A stretch of DNA of 64,000 bases from Microthrixaceae bacterium (GTDB lineage: Bacteria; Actinomycetota; Acidimicrobiia; Acidimicrobiales; Poriferisodalaceae): assembly GCA_011523825.1 (NCBI GenBank), contig WTFX01000012.1, positions 1-64,000 on the forward strand, written 5' to 3'. How positions within the stretch are numbered: position 1 is the first letter of the stretch; every line of letters begins with the position of its first letter. The notes under the pieces are model-generated. The model searched no databases and was not told where the DNA came from. It saw only the letters and a program-made list of their open reading frames with translations. The position numbers were made by a program, and so were the translations under genes. Shown here in pieces: positions 27,257-36,250 of this stretch.

Positions 27257-28312
27257 CTACAGCGCGTCGATGACGGCGGTGGCGAAGTCGTCCGTACCTG
27301 CGGCGCCGCCTTGATCCGGCGTCAACCGCTCACCTGCTTCGTACACCGAGGCCAGCGCCCGGTCCAGCCGTTGCGCCGGTGCCTCGAGCTCGAGATGGCG
27401 CAGCATCATCTCGGCTGACTCCAGCGTGGCCGTCGGGTTGATGATGCCCTGTCCGGCGATGTCCGGGGCGGTGCCGTGGGCCGATTCGAAGTACGCCCAG
27501 TCGTCGCCGTAGCAGCCCGACGGCGCCAGGCCCATTCCCCCGATCGTGCCGGCGCCCTGGTCGGACAGGATGTCGCCGTACAGGTTGGGCAGCAGCAGCA
27601 CATCGAGATCGTGCGGCCGCACCACCAGCCGGTGGGCCATGTCGTCGATGATGAACTGCTCGTACTCCAGTCCCGGGTACTCCTGCGCCACCTCGCGGGC
27701 GATGTCGCAGAACCACCTGTCGGTCGCCGGGAGCATGTTCGTCTTGGCCGAGACGGTCAGCTTGCCGCCTCGGCTCAGCGCCAGCTCGGCGGCGAAGCGG
27801 GTGACCTGCTCGGTGCCGGGACGGGTGATGATCTTCGCCGCGAAGCGCCCGTTGGCGGCATCGGGCGGGACTCGGGAACGGCCCTCGGTCAGTCCCGCAT
27901 CGAGCAGCCGCTGCGCCGGGCCCATGACGCCGACGTACATGTCCTCGAGGTTCTCGCGGACGATCACGTAGTCGATGCCCTCGGGTCGGGCCAGCGGCGA
28001 GGCATAGCCCGGCCGCCAGCGCACCGGTCGCACGTTGGCGTACGTGCGCTTGCCCCAGCGCATGAAGCCCGCCCCCGGCGTCGTGCCATTCGACGAGCCG
28101 AAGAGGACCGTGTCAGCAGCGTCGATGTGCCCGCCGACCAGTGCTTCCCGCTCGTCGGGTGTCAATGCTGCCAATTCGTCGCCGACGGGAACGTGGTCCC
28201 AGTCGATGGGCAGATCCAACGCGTCCAGCACGCGCAGCGATGCGGCCATCGCCTCGGGCGCCGCGTCGTCGCCGGGGATCACGCACACGCGGTGCCGCCG
28301 CTGCTCCGTCAT
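27257..28312 (-). CDS. Isocitrate/isopropylmalate dehydrogenase family protein
   Basis: The 351 aa protein is a decarboxylating beta-hydroxyacid dehydrogenase. Family features are [10 protein letters not shown] at the N-terminus, the [11 protein letters not shown] substrate/catalytic tyrosine segment, AKTNMLP, the metal aspartates in [17 protein letters not shown], and the NAD-binding [12 protein letters not shown]. Candidates are 3-isopropylmalate, homoisocitrate or tartrate/malate-type substrates. It is not next to leuCD, so a biosynthetic leuB role is not supported by context. It reads in the same direction as the Ldh-family gene. Confidence 0.85.
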   Translation of the reverse strand: MTEQRRHRVCVIPGDDAAPEAMAASLRVLDALDLPIDWDHVPVGDELAALTPDEREALVGGHIDAADTVLFGSSNGTTPGAGFMRWGKRTYANVRPVRWRPGYASPLARPEGIDYVIVRENLEDMYVGVMGPAQRLLDAGLTEGRSRVPPDAANGRFAAKIITRPGTEQVTRFAAELALSRGGKLTVSAKTNMLPATDRWFCDIAREVAQEYPGLEYEQFIIDDMAHRLVVRPHDLDVLLLPNLYGDILSDQGAGTIGGMGLAPSGCYGDDWAYFESAHGTAPDIAGQGIINPTATLESAEMMLRHLELEAPAQRLDRALASVYEAGERLTPDQGGAAGTDDFATAVIDAL

Positions 28313-28361
28313 GCGCGCCGACGCTACGCGGCAGGACCGTGGGCCGCGCTGTTGGGAGCGA

Positions 28362-28880
28362 TCACCAACTCGGCTTGACGACCATCACGACGATCGCGGC
28401 AACGATGACCAGGTTGCTCACCGCACTCCACAGCTCGCCCCGCCGTCGCAGCCGCTCGACGTCTTCTGTCCGTTCGGGGCTGTCCTGTTGGGATGCGGCT
28501 TCCAGGGCGACAGCGAGCTTGGCGCCCGTCGGACGCAGGGCACCGTGCGCGATGGCCAACCAGGCGAAATACAGGACGAACGCAATCGTCACCCAGTCCT
28601 GCCGGAAGTTCCAGGGTCCGACGATCACGGCAACGACACCGGCGACGCCAGCGAGATATGCCGCCAAGTCGATGAGACGGTTGGAGGCGAATTCAAACGA
28701 ACGCCGGACGGCCGCGGCAGCGTCTGGTCCTTCGGACCACGCGCGCCGCAGCATGACGGTGCCTACGGCGCTCCCGCCGAAGCCCACCACCGCGCTGGCC
28801 AGGTGCACAACCAGTACCGCCTGGTACCAACCCGAATCCACTCCCAGACCGAGAAGCGAACCGCTGAAGCCAAGTGCCAT
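28362..28880 (-). CDS. Small integral membrane protein (DUF2269-like)
   Basis: The roughly 172 aa protein has about four hydrophobic helices (YQAVLVVHLASAVVGFGG, LAAYLAGVAGVVAVIVGPW, TIAFVLYFAWLAIAHGA, LVIVAAIVVMVVKPSW) with a polar, charged loop between the last two. The histidine in the first helix and overall layout are reminiscent of DUF2269 proteins; function is unknown. The start is taken as ATG 28880; a GTG at 28904 is possible and neither has a clear ribosome site. It is divergent from the CO dehydrogenase operon. Confidence 0.65.
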   Translation of the reverse strand: MALGFSGSLLGLGVDSGWYQAVLVVHLASAVVGFGGSAVGTVMLRRAWSEGPDAAAAVRRSFEFASNRLIDLAAYLAGVAGVVAVIVGPWNFRQDWVTIAFVLYFAWLAIAHGALRPTGAKLAVALEAASQQDSPERTEDVERLRRRGELWSAVSNLVIVAAIVVMVVKPSW

Positions 28881-29031
28881 GCCGCGAGTATCGCGGCCAG
28901 ACACACAGACGCACTAGCAGCGGGCGCAACTACCTGCGCGACTCAGGCGTTCGTTCGAAGTGTCCGGATAGGCAGTGGTAAGTTCGCTGTGCCGCAAAGA
29001 CACGGCCGGATCTCCGGGGGAAGGGGAATCC

Positions 29032-29286
29032 ATGCCGATCGAGTCATCAGGCCATAGCGCCGGCAACCCGAGGTTGTACGAGGTCGTCGAGGGTGCGCCC
29101 AAGGAAGGTGCGAGCCCGACGATCTGGGCCTGGCCGCAGATCATCGACTATCTCAAAGTCGCTGGTCAGCCAGTTCAGGGTCCATGGCCGCCGCATCAGG
29201 AGCGACGGCCCGATCCCGACGCCGAGTCGTTGCCGCGAGCTGTGCCGGATCCGCAGGGTCCTGGCGGGCCGTCGACAGGGGGCTGA
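29032..29286 (+). CDS. Small protein at the head of the CO dehydrogenase operon
   Basis: The 84 aa polar protein has a short predicted ordered part (RLYEVVEGAP and SPTIWAWPQIIDYL) and a Pro/Gly-rich C-terminus (PVQGPWPP, DPQGPGGPSTGG). I do not recognise the family. ATG 29032 follows AAGGGG by 6 bases, and the TGA ends 3 bases before coxM, so it is very likely the first gene of the operon. The 151-base divergent gap upstream should hold the promoter; I could not pick convincing -35/-10 boxes. Confidence 0.6.
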   Translation: MPIESSGHSAGNPRLYEVVEGAPKEGASPTIWAWPQIIDYLKVAGQPVQGPWPPHQERRPDPDAESLPRAVPDPQGPGGPSTGG

Positions 29287-29289
29287 CGC

Positions 29290-30167
29290 ATGTATCCATC
29301 TCGCTTCCGCTACGAAGCGCCCTCGACCGTCGCCGAGGCAGTTGCGATGCTCGCCGCAGCAGACGGCGAGGCGAAGATCCTGGCGGGCGGCCAGAGCCTC
29401 ATCCCGATGATGAAGCTGCGCTTCGCAGCGCCCGCGATGATCGTGGACATCAACGGCATCGAAGGTCTCGACTATCACCGCGCCGAACCCGACGGTACCT
29501 ACCGGATCGGGGCGCTGTGCCGTCATGCTGATCTCGAGAAGTCTGCAACGCTCGCCGACGCCCAGCCGACCATCGCCGCGGCGGCCCCCGTTGTGGCCGA
29601 CCCGCTCGTACGTACGCGGGGAACGCTCGTGGGCTCCGTGTGCCATGCCGATCCACAGGGCGACTGGGCCTCGGTGATGGTGTCGCTGGAAGGCGCCGTC
29701 GTGGCCCAGGGCCCGAACGGGCGCCGGAGCATCCAGGTGGCCGATCTCATCGACGGCCCCTTCCAGACGCTGCTCGCTCCCGACGAGATCGCCGTGGAGG
29801 CGGTGGTTCCCGCTGCGCGCGGGACCCGGGCCGGCGGCTACCTCAAACTCGAGCGTCGCGTCGGCGATTTCGCCACGGCCGGCGTCGCCGTCTCGGTGGA
29901 GCTGTCGGGCGGCAGCGTTGCCCGGGCGGGCATCGGGCTGACCGGCGTCGGGCCGGCCACCATCAACGCTTCCGATGCTGCGGAGGCCTTGGTCGGCACG
30001 GCGCTCGACGCAGACGCCGTCGACGCGGCAGCCCAGCTCGCCGCCGAAGCAGCGCAGCCACGGTCTGACCACCGGGGAAGCGCCGACTACAAGCGCCATG
30101 TGGTCGCCACTTTCGTGCGGCGCATCGGGGCTCAGATCCAGCGATCCGAATCACAAGGCGGCCAGAC

Positions 30168-30171
<4 letters not shown>
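29290..30171 (+). CDS. coxM: Aerobic carbon monoxide dehydrogenase medium (FAD) subunit
   Basis: The 293 aa flavoprotein binds FAD and passes electrons from the iron-sulfur subunit. FAD-binding motifs are AGGQSLIPMM (residues 32-41) and TLVGSVCHADPQGD (about 112-125), as in CoxM of molybdenum hydroxylases. The length is typical. It starts the core M-S-L order characteristic of form I CO dehydrogenases and overlaps coxS by ATGA (30168-30171), which supports equimolar synthesis. Confidence 0.93.
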
Positions 30172-30719
<548 letters not shown>

Positions 30720-30720
30720 G

Positions 30721-33099
30721 ATGGCGCTCGACGAGATCAAGATCGGCGGCCTCGGCGCCAGCCGGCGCCGGGTGGAGGACAACCGCTTCATCCGCGGCAA
30801 AGGCAACTACATCGACGACATCGCACTGCCCGGCATGCTGCATATGGAGATCCTGCGCAGCCCGCTCGCCCACGCCCGCATTCGCTCCATTGACGTCAGC
30901 GCCGCGTGGGCCATTCCCGGCGTTCGCATGGTGCTCACCGGCGACATGCTGGCCGCCCGGAATCTGGCCTGGATGCCGACGCTGTCGTATGACACGCAAG
31001 CCGTCCTCGCCACTGACAAGGTCCGCTTCCAGGGCCAGGAAGTGGCCTGCGTGGTCGCCGACGACCCCTACATCGCCAAGGACGGCTGCGAAGCCATCGT
31101 GGTCGACTACGAGCCGCTGCCGCCCATCGTCAACCCGACCCAGGCAAGGGCCCCCGGAGCGCCACTCATCCGCGACGACAAGACGGGTCAAGACTCCAAC
31201 GTCGTCTTTGACTGGGAGGTCGGCGACCGCGCCGGCACCGATCGGGCCTTCGCTGAGGCCGATGTGGTCTCGACCATCGAGATGCACTACCCCCGCTCGC
31301 ACCCGTCGCCCATCGAGGCGTGCGGCTCGATCGCCGACTTCGACCGGGCGACCTCGAAGCTCACCGTGTACATGACCACTCAGGCACCGCACATCATCCG
31401 GGCTGCGGTGGCCCTAGTCGCCGAGCTGCCCGAGCACATGATCCGCATCGTGTCCCCCGACCTCGGCGGCGGCTTCGGGAACAAGGTTCCGGTGTATCCG
31501 GGCTACGTCGTGTCGATCCTGGCGTCGATCCTGCTGGAGTGCCCGGTCAAGTGGATCGAGGACAAGAGCGGCAACCTCATCTCGACGGGCTTCGGCCGCG
31601 ACATCTACCTCAAGGGGGAGATGGCGCTGCGCAACGACGGCCGCATCCTCGGCGTGCGGATGCACACCGACTCCGACCACGGTGCCTTCTTCTCCGACGC
31701 CCAGCCGAGCAAGTTCAAGATCGGCCTGATGCACTCGGCCTTCAGCTGCTACGACATCGGGGCCGCCCACCTCACCGCGCAGGGCGTCTACACCAACAAG
31801 GCGCCGGGCGGCGTCGCCTACCGGTGCTCGTTCCGGGTCACCGAGGCCATGTACTTCCAGGAGCGCATGGTGCAGGCCGCCGCCAGCGACCTCGGCATGG
31901 ACCAGGCCGAGTTCCGCCGCATCAACCTCGTGCGCGACGACGACTTCCCGCACCGCACGCCGTGGGGGTTCCTGACCGACTCCGGCCAGTACGCCAAGTG
32001 CCTCGACCTCGGACTCGAGGCGATCGGCTACGAGGACTTCCTGCGCCAGAAGGAAGAAGCCCGCCAGCGCGGCCGGCTGCTGGGCATCGGCATCTCGACC
32101 ATGACCGAACCCCTCGGGGCCGGCAACAGCCGTGAGTACGACATCTTGGGCATCAAGATGTTCGACTCCGCCGAGCTCAAGGTGCACATGACGGGCAAGG
32201 CACTGCTCCGGACTGGCGCCAAGACCCAAGGTCAGGGCCATGAGACCACGTGGGCGCAGATCGTGGCCCACGAGCTGGGCATTCCCGCCGAAGACGTGCT
32301 TGTGGAGGAGGGCGACACCGACACGGCCCCGTTCGGCATGGGCACCTATGCGTCACGCAGCACCCCCGTGGCCGGTGCGGCCGTGGCCATGGTGTCGCGC
32401 AAGATCCGCGCCAAAGCCCGCCAGATCGCCGCGCACCTGCTCGAGGTGTCCGAGGAGGACATCGAATGGGAGCTGGGCAGGTTCTCGGTGCGTGGCGCAC
32501 CCGACCGGGGCGTGACGATCCAGGAGTGCGCGATTGCCGCCTACAGCAACATGCCCGACGGCATGGAGCCGGGCCTGGAGAACAACGCCTACTACGACCC
32601 GCCGAATCTGACGTGGCCGTTCGCCTGCTACATCGCGACGGTCGAGGTTGATCCCGAGACCGGAGTGTGGGACGTCCTGCGGGTCGTGGCGGTGGACGAC
32701 TGCGGCGTGCGCATCAATCCGATGATCGTCGAGGGGCAGATCATGGGCGGTCTCACCGAGGCCTACGCCATGGCCAACATGCAGTTCATCACCTTCGACG
32801 AGGACGGCAATTGCATCGGCTCCAACTACATGGACTACCTGCTGCCGACGGCGTGGGAGACACCGGGCTTCGAGCTCCACGAGGTGGTGACGCCCTGCCC
32901 GCACCATCCCATCGGTGCGAAGGGCATTGGCGAGTGCGCCACCGTCGGCGGCCCGGCAGCGTTCGTCAACGCGGTGATCGACGCCATCGGTGACTCCGGC
33001 GTGCGCAATATCGACATGCCGCTGCTGCCCGACCGGGTCTACGAGGCCATCACCGGGGGCCATGACATCTCCGGCGCACCGCCGGTGAAGACGGAGTGA
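30721..33099 (+). CDS. coxL: Form I aerobic carbon monoxide dehydrogenase large (Mo-Cu) subunit
   Basis: The 792 aa catalytic subunit oxidises CO to CO2. The active-site loop is AYRCSFR (residues 366-372), the form I signature whose cysteine (C369) bridges copper in the Mo-Cu cluster. The catalytic glutamate is E738 in GAKGIGECATVGGP. The molybdopterin-cytosine-dinucleotide loops include GGGFGNKVPVYPG and TGAKTQGQGHETTW. This distinguishes it from form II relatives (AYRGAGR) and xanthine dehydrogenases. It follows coxS and overlaps the XdhC gene. The predicted role is energy conservation from trace CO. Confidence 0.95.
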   Translation: MALDEIKIGGLGASRRRVEDNRFIRGKGNYIDDIALPGMLHMEILRSPLAHARIRSIDVSAAWAIPGVRMVLTGDMLAARNLAWMPTLSYDTQAVLATDKVRFQGQEVACVVADDPYIAKDGCEAIVVDYEPLPPIVNPTQARAPGAPLIRDDKTGQDSNVVFDWEVGDRAGTDRAFAEADVVSTIEMHYPRSHPSPIEACGSIADFDRATSKLTVYMTTQAPHIIRAAVALVAELPEHMIRIVSPDLGGGFGNKVPVYPGYVVSILASILLECPVKWIEDKSGNLISTGFGRDIYLKGEMALRNDGRILGVRMHTDSDHGAFFSDAQPSKFKIGLMHSAFSCYDIGAAHLTAQGVYTNKAPGGVAYRCSFRVTEAMYFQERMVQAAASDLGMDQAEFRRINLVRDDDFPHRTPWGFLTDSGQYAKCLDLGLEAIGYEDFLRQKEEARQRGRLLGIGISTMTEPLGAGNSREYDILGIKMFDSAELKVHMTGKALLRTGAKTQGQGHETTWAQIVAHELGIPAEDVLVEEGDTDTAPFGMGTYASRSTPVAGAAVAMVSRKIRAKARQIAAHLLEVSEEDIEWELGRFSVRGAPDRGVTIQECAIAAYSNMPDGMEPGLENNAYYDPPNLTWPFACYIATVEVDPETGVWDVLRVVAVDDCGVRINPMIVEGQIMGGLTEAYAMANMQFITFDEDGNCIGSNYMDYLLPTAWETPGFELHEVVTPCPHHPIGAKGIGECATVGGPAAFVNAVIDAIGDSGVRNIDMPLLPDRVYEAITGGHDISGAPPVKTE

Positions 33100-34058
33100 T
33101 GAACAGCAGCAGTCCCGTCGGGCCCGGTATCGGGGGGCACAGGGCCGTCGAGGGCTGGGGCGTGCTCGAACGCGCCACCGAGCTGGCGCGCAGCGGTGAG
33201 GCATTCGTGCTGGCCACTGTCGTGTGGCGCGAAGGTCCGACGTCGGGGCAGCAGGGATCTCGTGCCATCTACACGGCCTCGGGCGAGATCTACGGCTGGA
33301 TCGGCGGCGCGTGCGCCGAGCCGGTGTTCATCCGCGAGGCCATCGCAACGCTCGAAGCCGGGACACCGCGCTTGTTGGCCCTGGGCGCAAGCGACCGATT
33401 CGGCGACCTCCCGCAAGGCACGACAGCGGTGCCCATGTCGTGCCAGAGCGAAGGCGCCCTGCAGATCTACTTGGAGCCCGTCGTGGCCGTACCTCATCTG
33501 GTGATCGTCGGAAGCTCGCCGATGGCAGCCACCCTGTCGGTGCTCGCAGCCCAACTTGACTGGCGTGTCGAGCTCGTCAGTCGTGCTGAGTTCAGCGAGG
33601 GGCTGCTCACGCCGCAGTCGATGGTGGTGGTCGCCACGCAGGGGCACGGTGACGAGGACGTGCTGGCAGCTGCGTTCAAGGCCGATCCCGCCTACGTCGG
33701 GCTGGTCTCGTCCGCCCGGCGCGGACGCAGCGTGCGGGCCCTGCTCGCAACCCAAGGCACCGACGCGGCACAGCTCAATGCGCTGCGCGCTCCCGCCGGT
33801 CTCGATCTCGGCAGCACATCGCACAAGGAGGTCGCTGTGTCGATCCTGGCCGAGCTGGTGCAGTTGCGCGCGCAGGGCGCGTTTGCTGTTTCGGTTGCCG
33901 CGCCAGCGCCCATGACGGGGACCGCCGTCGATCCTGTCTGCGGCATGACGGTCCAGATCGACGCGGCGACTGTGTCGCTGGAAGTGGCAGACGAGGCCTT
34001 CTACTTCTGCTGCACCGGCTGCCGGATGGCGTATGCGCGCGAACAGGGAGTCGCCTGA
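33099..34058 (+). CDS. XdhC/CoxF-family maturation protein fused to a C-terminal YHS metal-binding domain
   Basis: The 319 aa protein has an XdhC/CoxI domain with the conserved cysteine in GWIGGACAEPVF and a Rossmann domain (HLVIVGSSPMAAT). XdhC proteins handle sulfuration and delivery of molybdenum cofactor to molybdenum hydroxylases. The extra C-terminus (about residues 278-315) is a YHS domain, DPVCGM followed by YFCCTGCRMAY, as found at the ends of copper-transport ATPases. Its four cysteines suggest metal, possibly copper, handling for the Mo-Cu site (inference). ATG 33099 overlaps the coxL stop as TGATG; GTG 33096 is an alternative. Confidence 0.85.
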   Translation: MNSSSPVGPGIGGHRAVEGWGVLERATELARSGEAFVLATVVWREGPTSGQQGSRAIYTASGEIYGWIGGACAEPVFIREAIATLEAGTPRLLALGASDRFGDLPQGTTAVPMSCQSEGALQIYLEPVVAVPHLVIVGSSPMAATLSVLAAQLDWRVELVSRAEFSEGLLTPQSMVVVATQGHGDEDVLAAAFKADPAYVGLVSSARRGRSVRALLATQGTDAAQLNALRAPAGLDLGSTSHKEVAVSILAELVQLRAQGAFAVSVAAPAPMTGTAVDPVCGMTVQIDAATVSLEVADEAFYFCCTGCRMAYAREQGVA

Positions 34059-34642
34059 TGCAGATCACCAACCAGTTCCAGGTCGCTCAGCCCACCGAAG
34101 CTGTGTGGGACTTCTTCGGTGATGTGCCCCAAGTGGCCGCGTGCCTGCCCGGTGCGGACCTGACCACCGAGCTCGGAGAAGACCGCTACGGCGGCACGGT
34201 GGCCATCGGCCTCGGTCCGATCAAGCTGGATTTCGACGGCGAGGCCGCGATCACCCACCGGGATCCCGAAGCTCGCACGATCTCTGTGACTGCCAGCGGT
34301 GCTGATCGCAAGGGTCGGGGCCAGGCAACGCTTGCACTCGACGCGAGTCTTGCCCCGACCGCGGGCGGCACCGCCGTCGACGTTGCCATGGATCTGCAGC
34401 TCTCCGGGCCCGCTGCGCAGTACGGGCGAGGACTGGTCGGTGATGTCACTGCCGTCCTGTTGGGTGACTTCGCCGCGAATGCGCAGAACCGGATCGCCGC
34501 GATCGCCGAGGGCCGCGATCCCGACGAGATCGAACAGGTGCAAGCCGCCGGTGGCGTCGCCATCGGTCTGCGTGCGGCGGGAATGGGTCTCGCCCGCGTC
34601 GTGCGTCGACTTGCGCTGCCGTACCGTCCCGAGGCCGTCTGA
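34058..34642 (+). CDS. coxG: CoxG, SRPBCC-domain CO dehydrogenase membrane-recruitment protein
   Basis: The 194 aa protein is a START/SRPBCC-fold protein of the CoxG family (VAQPTEAVWDFFGDVPQVAACLPGA at its N-terminus, given here in outline by AVWDFF and VAACLPGA; RGLVGDVTAVLLGDFA later). CoxG has been described as attaching CO dehydrogenase to the cytoplasmic membrane. The last about 40 residues form an amphipathic, basic tail (GLRAAGMGLARVVRRLALPY) that could meet the membrane. It overlaps the XdhC stop as TGATG. Its own stop carries GAGGAGG for the next small gene. Confidence 0.88.
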   Translation: MQITNQFQVAQPTEAVWDFFGDVPQVAACLPGADLTTELGEDRYGGTVAIGLGPIKLDFDGEAAITHRDPEARTISVTASGADRKGRGQATLALDASLAPTAGGTAVDVAMDLQLSGPAAQYGRGLVGDVTAVLLGDFAANAQNRIAAIAEGRDPDEIEQVQAAGGVAIGLRAAGMGLARVVRRLALPYRPEAV

Positions 34643-34652
34643 GGAGGCGCTT

Positions 34653-34904
34653 GTGCTCTGGTGGATTGGAAACCTGATACTGCTCGTGGTGGTCGTGCCG
34701 GTCGCGCTCGCGCTGCTGAACCGGGTGCTCGCCGCAATCGAGCGCATTCGCAAGGCCAGCGACGACATCTTGGCCGGCGGAGTGGGGATCATCGGCGAGC
34801 TCGACACCACGCAGGACCTGCTCGCAACCACTGACGAGACGATCGAAGAAGTAGCGGACGGCGCGGTCCGCTACGCAGGTTCGGTCGGGAAGCTCCTGGG
34901 CTGA
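34653..34904 (+). CDS. Short single-helix membrane protein 1 of the cox operon
   Basis: The 83 aa protein has an N-terminal transmembrane helix (LILLVVVVPVALALL) followed by a charged amphipathic helix with a Thr/Asp/Glu-rich stretch (LATTDETIEEVADGA). I do not recognise a named family; the shape recalls DUF948-type proteins. GTG 34653 is set by GAGGAGG at 34641-34647. It is the first of five consecutive genes of this architecture after coxG. Confidence 0.75.
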   Translation: MLWWIGNLILLVVVVPVALALLNRVLAAIERIRKASDDILAGGVGIIGELDTTQDLLATTDETIEEVADGAVRYAGSVGKLLG

Positions 34905-34915
34905 AAGGAAATGTG

Positions 34916-35143
34916 ATGCCTGTTGTTGCCTGGGTCACTGTCATCGTCGGCGGCTTGATCATCTTGGCGGCCGCGGTCGGGCTGCTCCGTGTAGTGCTGC
35001 ACCTGGTTGCAGTGCACCGCACGCTTACCCAAGTGGTCGGCGGCGTTCGCGTCATTGCCGAGCAGACCTCGACGGTGCCCACCGTGCTGCCGTCGGTCAA
35101 CTCGACGCTCATGCCCGTCCACGACTTCTGCGAATCGATCTGA
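34916..35143 (+). CDS. Short single-helix membrane protein 2 of the cox operon
   Basis: The 75 aa protein has one N-terminal membrane helix (VTVIVGGLIILAAAVGLL), then HLVAVHRTLTQVVGGVRVIAE and a short tail with NSTLMPVHDF. No family is recognised. ATG 34916 follows AAAGGA; a GTG three bases earlier is possible. It lies 11 bases after protein 1. Confidence 0.75.
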   Translation: MPVVAWVTVIVGGLIILAAAVGLLRVVLHLVAVHRTLTQVVGGVRVIAEQTSTVPTVLPSVNSTLMPVHDFCESI

Positions 35144-35156
35144 GGGAGGCGCCGCC

Positions 35157-35435
35157 ATGCTGCAGTTGCTCGCCCAGAGTTCAGACGCCGGATCCACTAC
35201 GGGATGGGTCATCGGCTATGTCATCGGCATCGTCGTCGTGATCGCGGTGGTCGCCCTCGTCGTGCCCATCCTGATGCTGGCCCGTTCGATCGGCAATCGG
35301 GCCACCGAGATCAACGAGGGACTGGAAGACGCCGTCACCAACACAGCGGCCCTGTCGGAACTGAACACGACGATCGCTGCGGCATCGGTGATCGTTGCCG
35401 GCCTCAAGCGCGGCCGGAACCGGTTAGGAGGCTGA
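35157..35435 (+). CDS. Short single-helix membrane protein 3 of the cox operon
   Basis: The 92 aa protein has an outer N-terminus of about 15 residues, a long membrane helix (VIGIVVVIAVVALVVPILML), then ARSIGNRATEINEGLEDAV and LNTTIAAASVIVAG, and a basic end (LKRGRNRLGG). No family is recognised. ATG 35157 has a GAGGGAGG site. The Asn-Thr-Thr segment resembles segments in proteins 2 and 5. Confidence 0.75.
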   Translation: MLQLLAQSSDAGSTTGWVIGYVIGIVVVIAVVALVVPILMLARSIGNRATEINEGLEDAVTNTAALSELNTTIAAASVIVAGLKRGRNRLGG

Positions 35436-35436
35436 G

Positions 35437-35727
35437 ATGGATCTGCTGGCTCTGACCGACACGCAGGAGAACCTGTGGTGGGGCGTCATCATCGGCGGCT
35501 TCGTCGTGATCGTGGCTGTGGTTGTCTTGCTGACCATGCTGGTGCTGCTGGTGCGCACCATCGAGCGCCGCGTGGAGGTCATCAAGGACACGCTCGAGCG
35601 TGCCGCCGCGAACACCGGTGACACGGCTCTCATCGCGGAAACCGCCGATGGAGTCGATGCGGTGCTGTCCGAAGGCCTCGAACATCACCTGTTCTTGGGC
35701 CGTGTTCTCGACAAGGTGCGCTCATGA
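35437..35727 (+). CDS. Short single-helix membrane protein 4 of the cox operon
   Basis: The 96 aa protein has a membrane helix (GVIIGGFVVIVAVVVLLTML) followed by a long amphipathic helix (VRTIERRVEVIKDTLERAA) and a C-terminal part with IAETADGVDAVLSEGLEHH. The Glu-Thr-rich stretch parallels protein 1. ATG 35437 has TAGGAGG upstream, one base after the preceding stop. It overlaps protein 5 by ATGA. Confidence 0.78.
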   Translation: MDLLALTDTQENLWWGVIIGGFVVIVAVVVLLTMLVLLVRTIERRVEVIKDTLERAAANTGDTALIAETADGVDAVLSEGLEHHLFLGRVLDKVRS

Positions 35728-36086
35728 CGACGCTCGTGGTCCTCTCCGTCATCCTGATCGGCCTGTTCATCGCCGGTCTGGCCTTCTACCTGTTCGTGGT
35801 GGGCAGCCAGCTCACCCGCATCGCGGGGTTGCTCGAGGAGTGCTCGCAGATCGTGTGGAAGATCAAGTCCGACGCCGAAGCGGTCGAGCCGGGCGTCGAG
35901 CGCATCAACAACACGGCTGGCGTCATCGCCGGAGCGTTGCCGCTGTTGTACGGCATGGCCGAAGGCATCGTGACCGGCGCCACGTACGAGCCTGATCCCG
36001 AGCCTCGTGAGCCGTCCTCGGCTCGCCCGGCGATGGGCACGCGGCGCAGCCGATTCCACGAGGCCGTCGGCTACCAACCTGAATAG
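35724..36086 (+). CDS. Short single-helix membrane protein 5 of the cox operon
   Basis: The 120 aa protein has a membrane helix (LVVLSVILIGLFIAGLAFYL), an amphipathic part (LTRIAGLLEECSQIVWKI), an NNTAGVIAGALPLLYG segment and a Pro/Arg-rich cytoplasmic tail. It ends the plus-strand CO dehydrogenase operon. ATG overlaps the previous stop (ATGA, 35724-35727). No family is recognised. The five proteins replace the positions where other cox clusters carry larger membrane proteins (inference). Confidence 0.78.
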   Translation: MTTLVVLSVILIGLFIAGLAFYLFVVGSQLTRIAGLLEECSQIVWKIKSDAEAVEPGVERINNTAGVIAGALPLLYGMAEGIVTGATYEPDPEPREPSSARPAMGTRRSRFHEAVGYQPE

Positions 36087-36098
36087 ATACGCGAGACC

Positions 36099-36250
36099 GC
36101 TGCGGAGGCGGCGCGATTCTCTGCTCCCGCGATCCAGCAGGCGAGAGAGACATACCTCACCGCATTCCTCATCGACGTCATCGACATATCACGTTGCATC
36201 CATCAGGGAACCGGTCGCAACGTCGCAGAGCCTCGCGCCGCCTCCGCAGC
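36099..36250. repeat. 152-bp element with 26-bp inverted ends between convergent cox operons
   Basis: The arms 36099-36124 and 36225-36250 are inverted copies with 24 of 26 bases matching; the outer 18 (from GCTGCGGAGGCGGCGCGA) are perfect. The inner 100 bases are less GC-rich than the surroundings and contain no gene. The right arm ends on the first base of the minus-strand gene's stop codon. It could be a bidirectional transcription barrier or a small non-autonomous mobile element; no target-site duplication is visible. Confidence 0.6.

Noticed and set aside
36099..36250. tRNA or structured RNA gene in the inverted-repeat region
   Set aside because: The folding is only a pair of distant arms; no cloverleaf or conserved tRNA boxes are visible.
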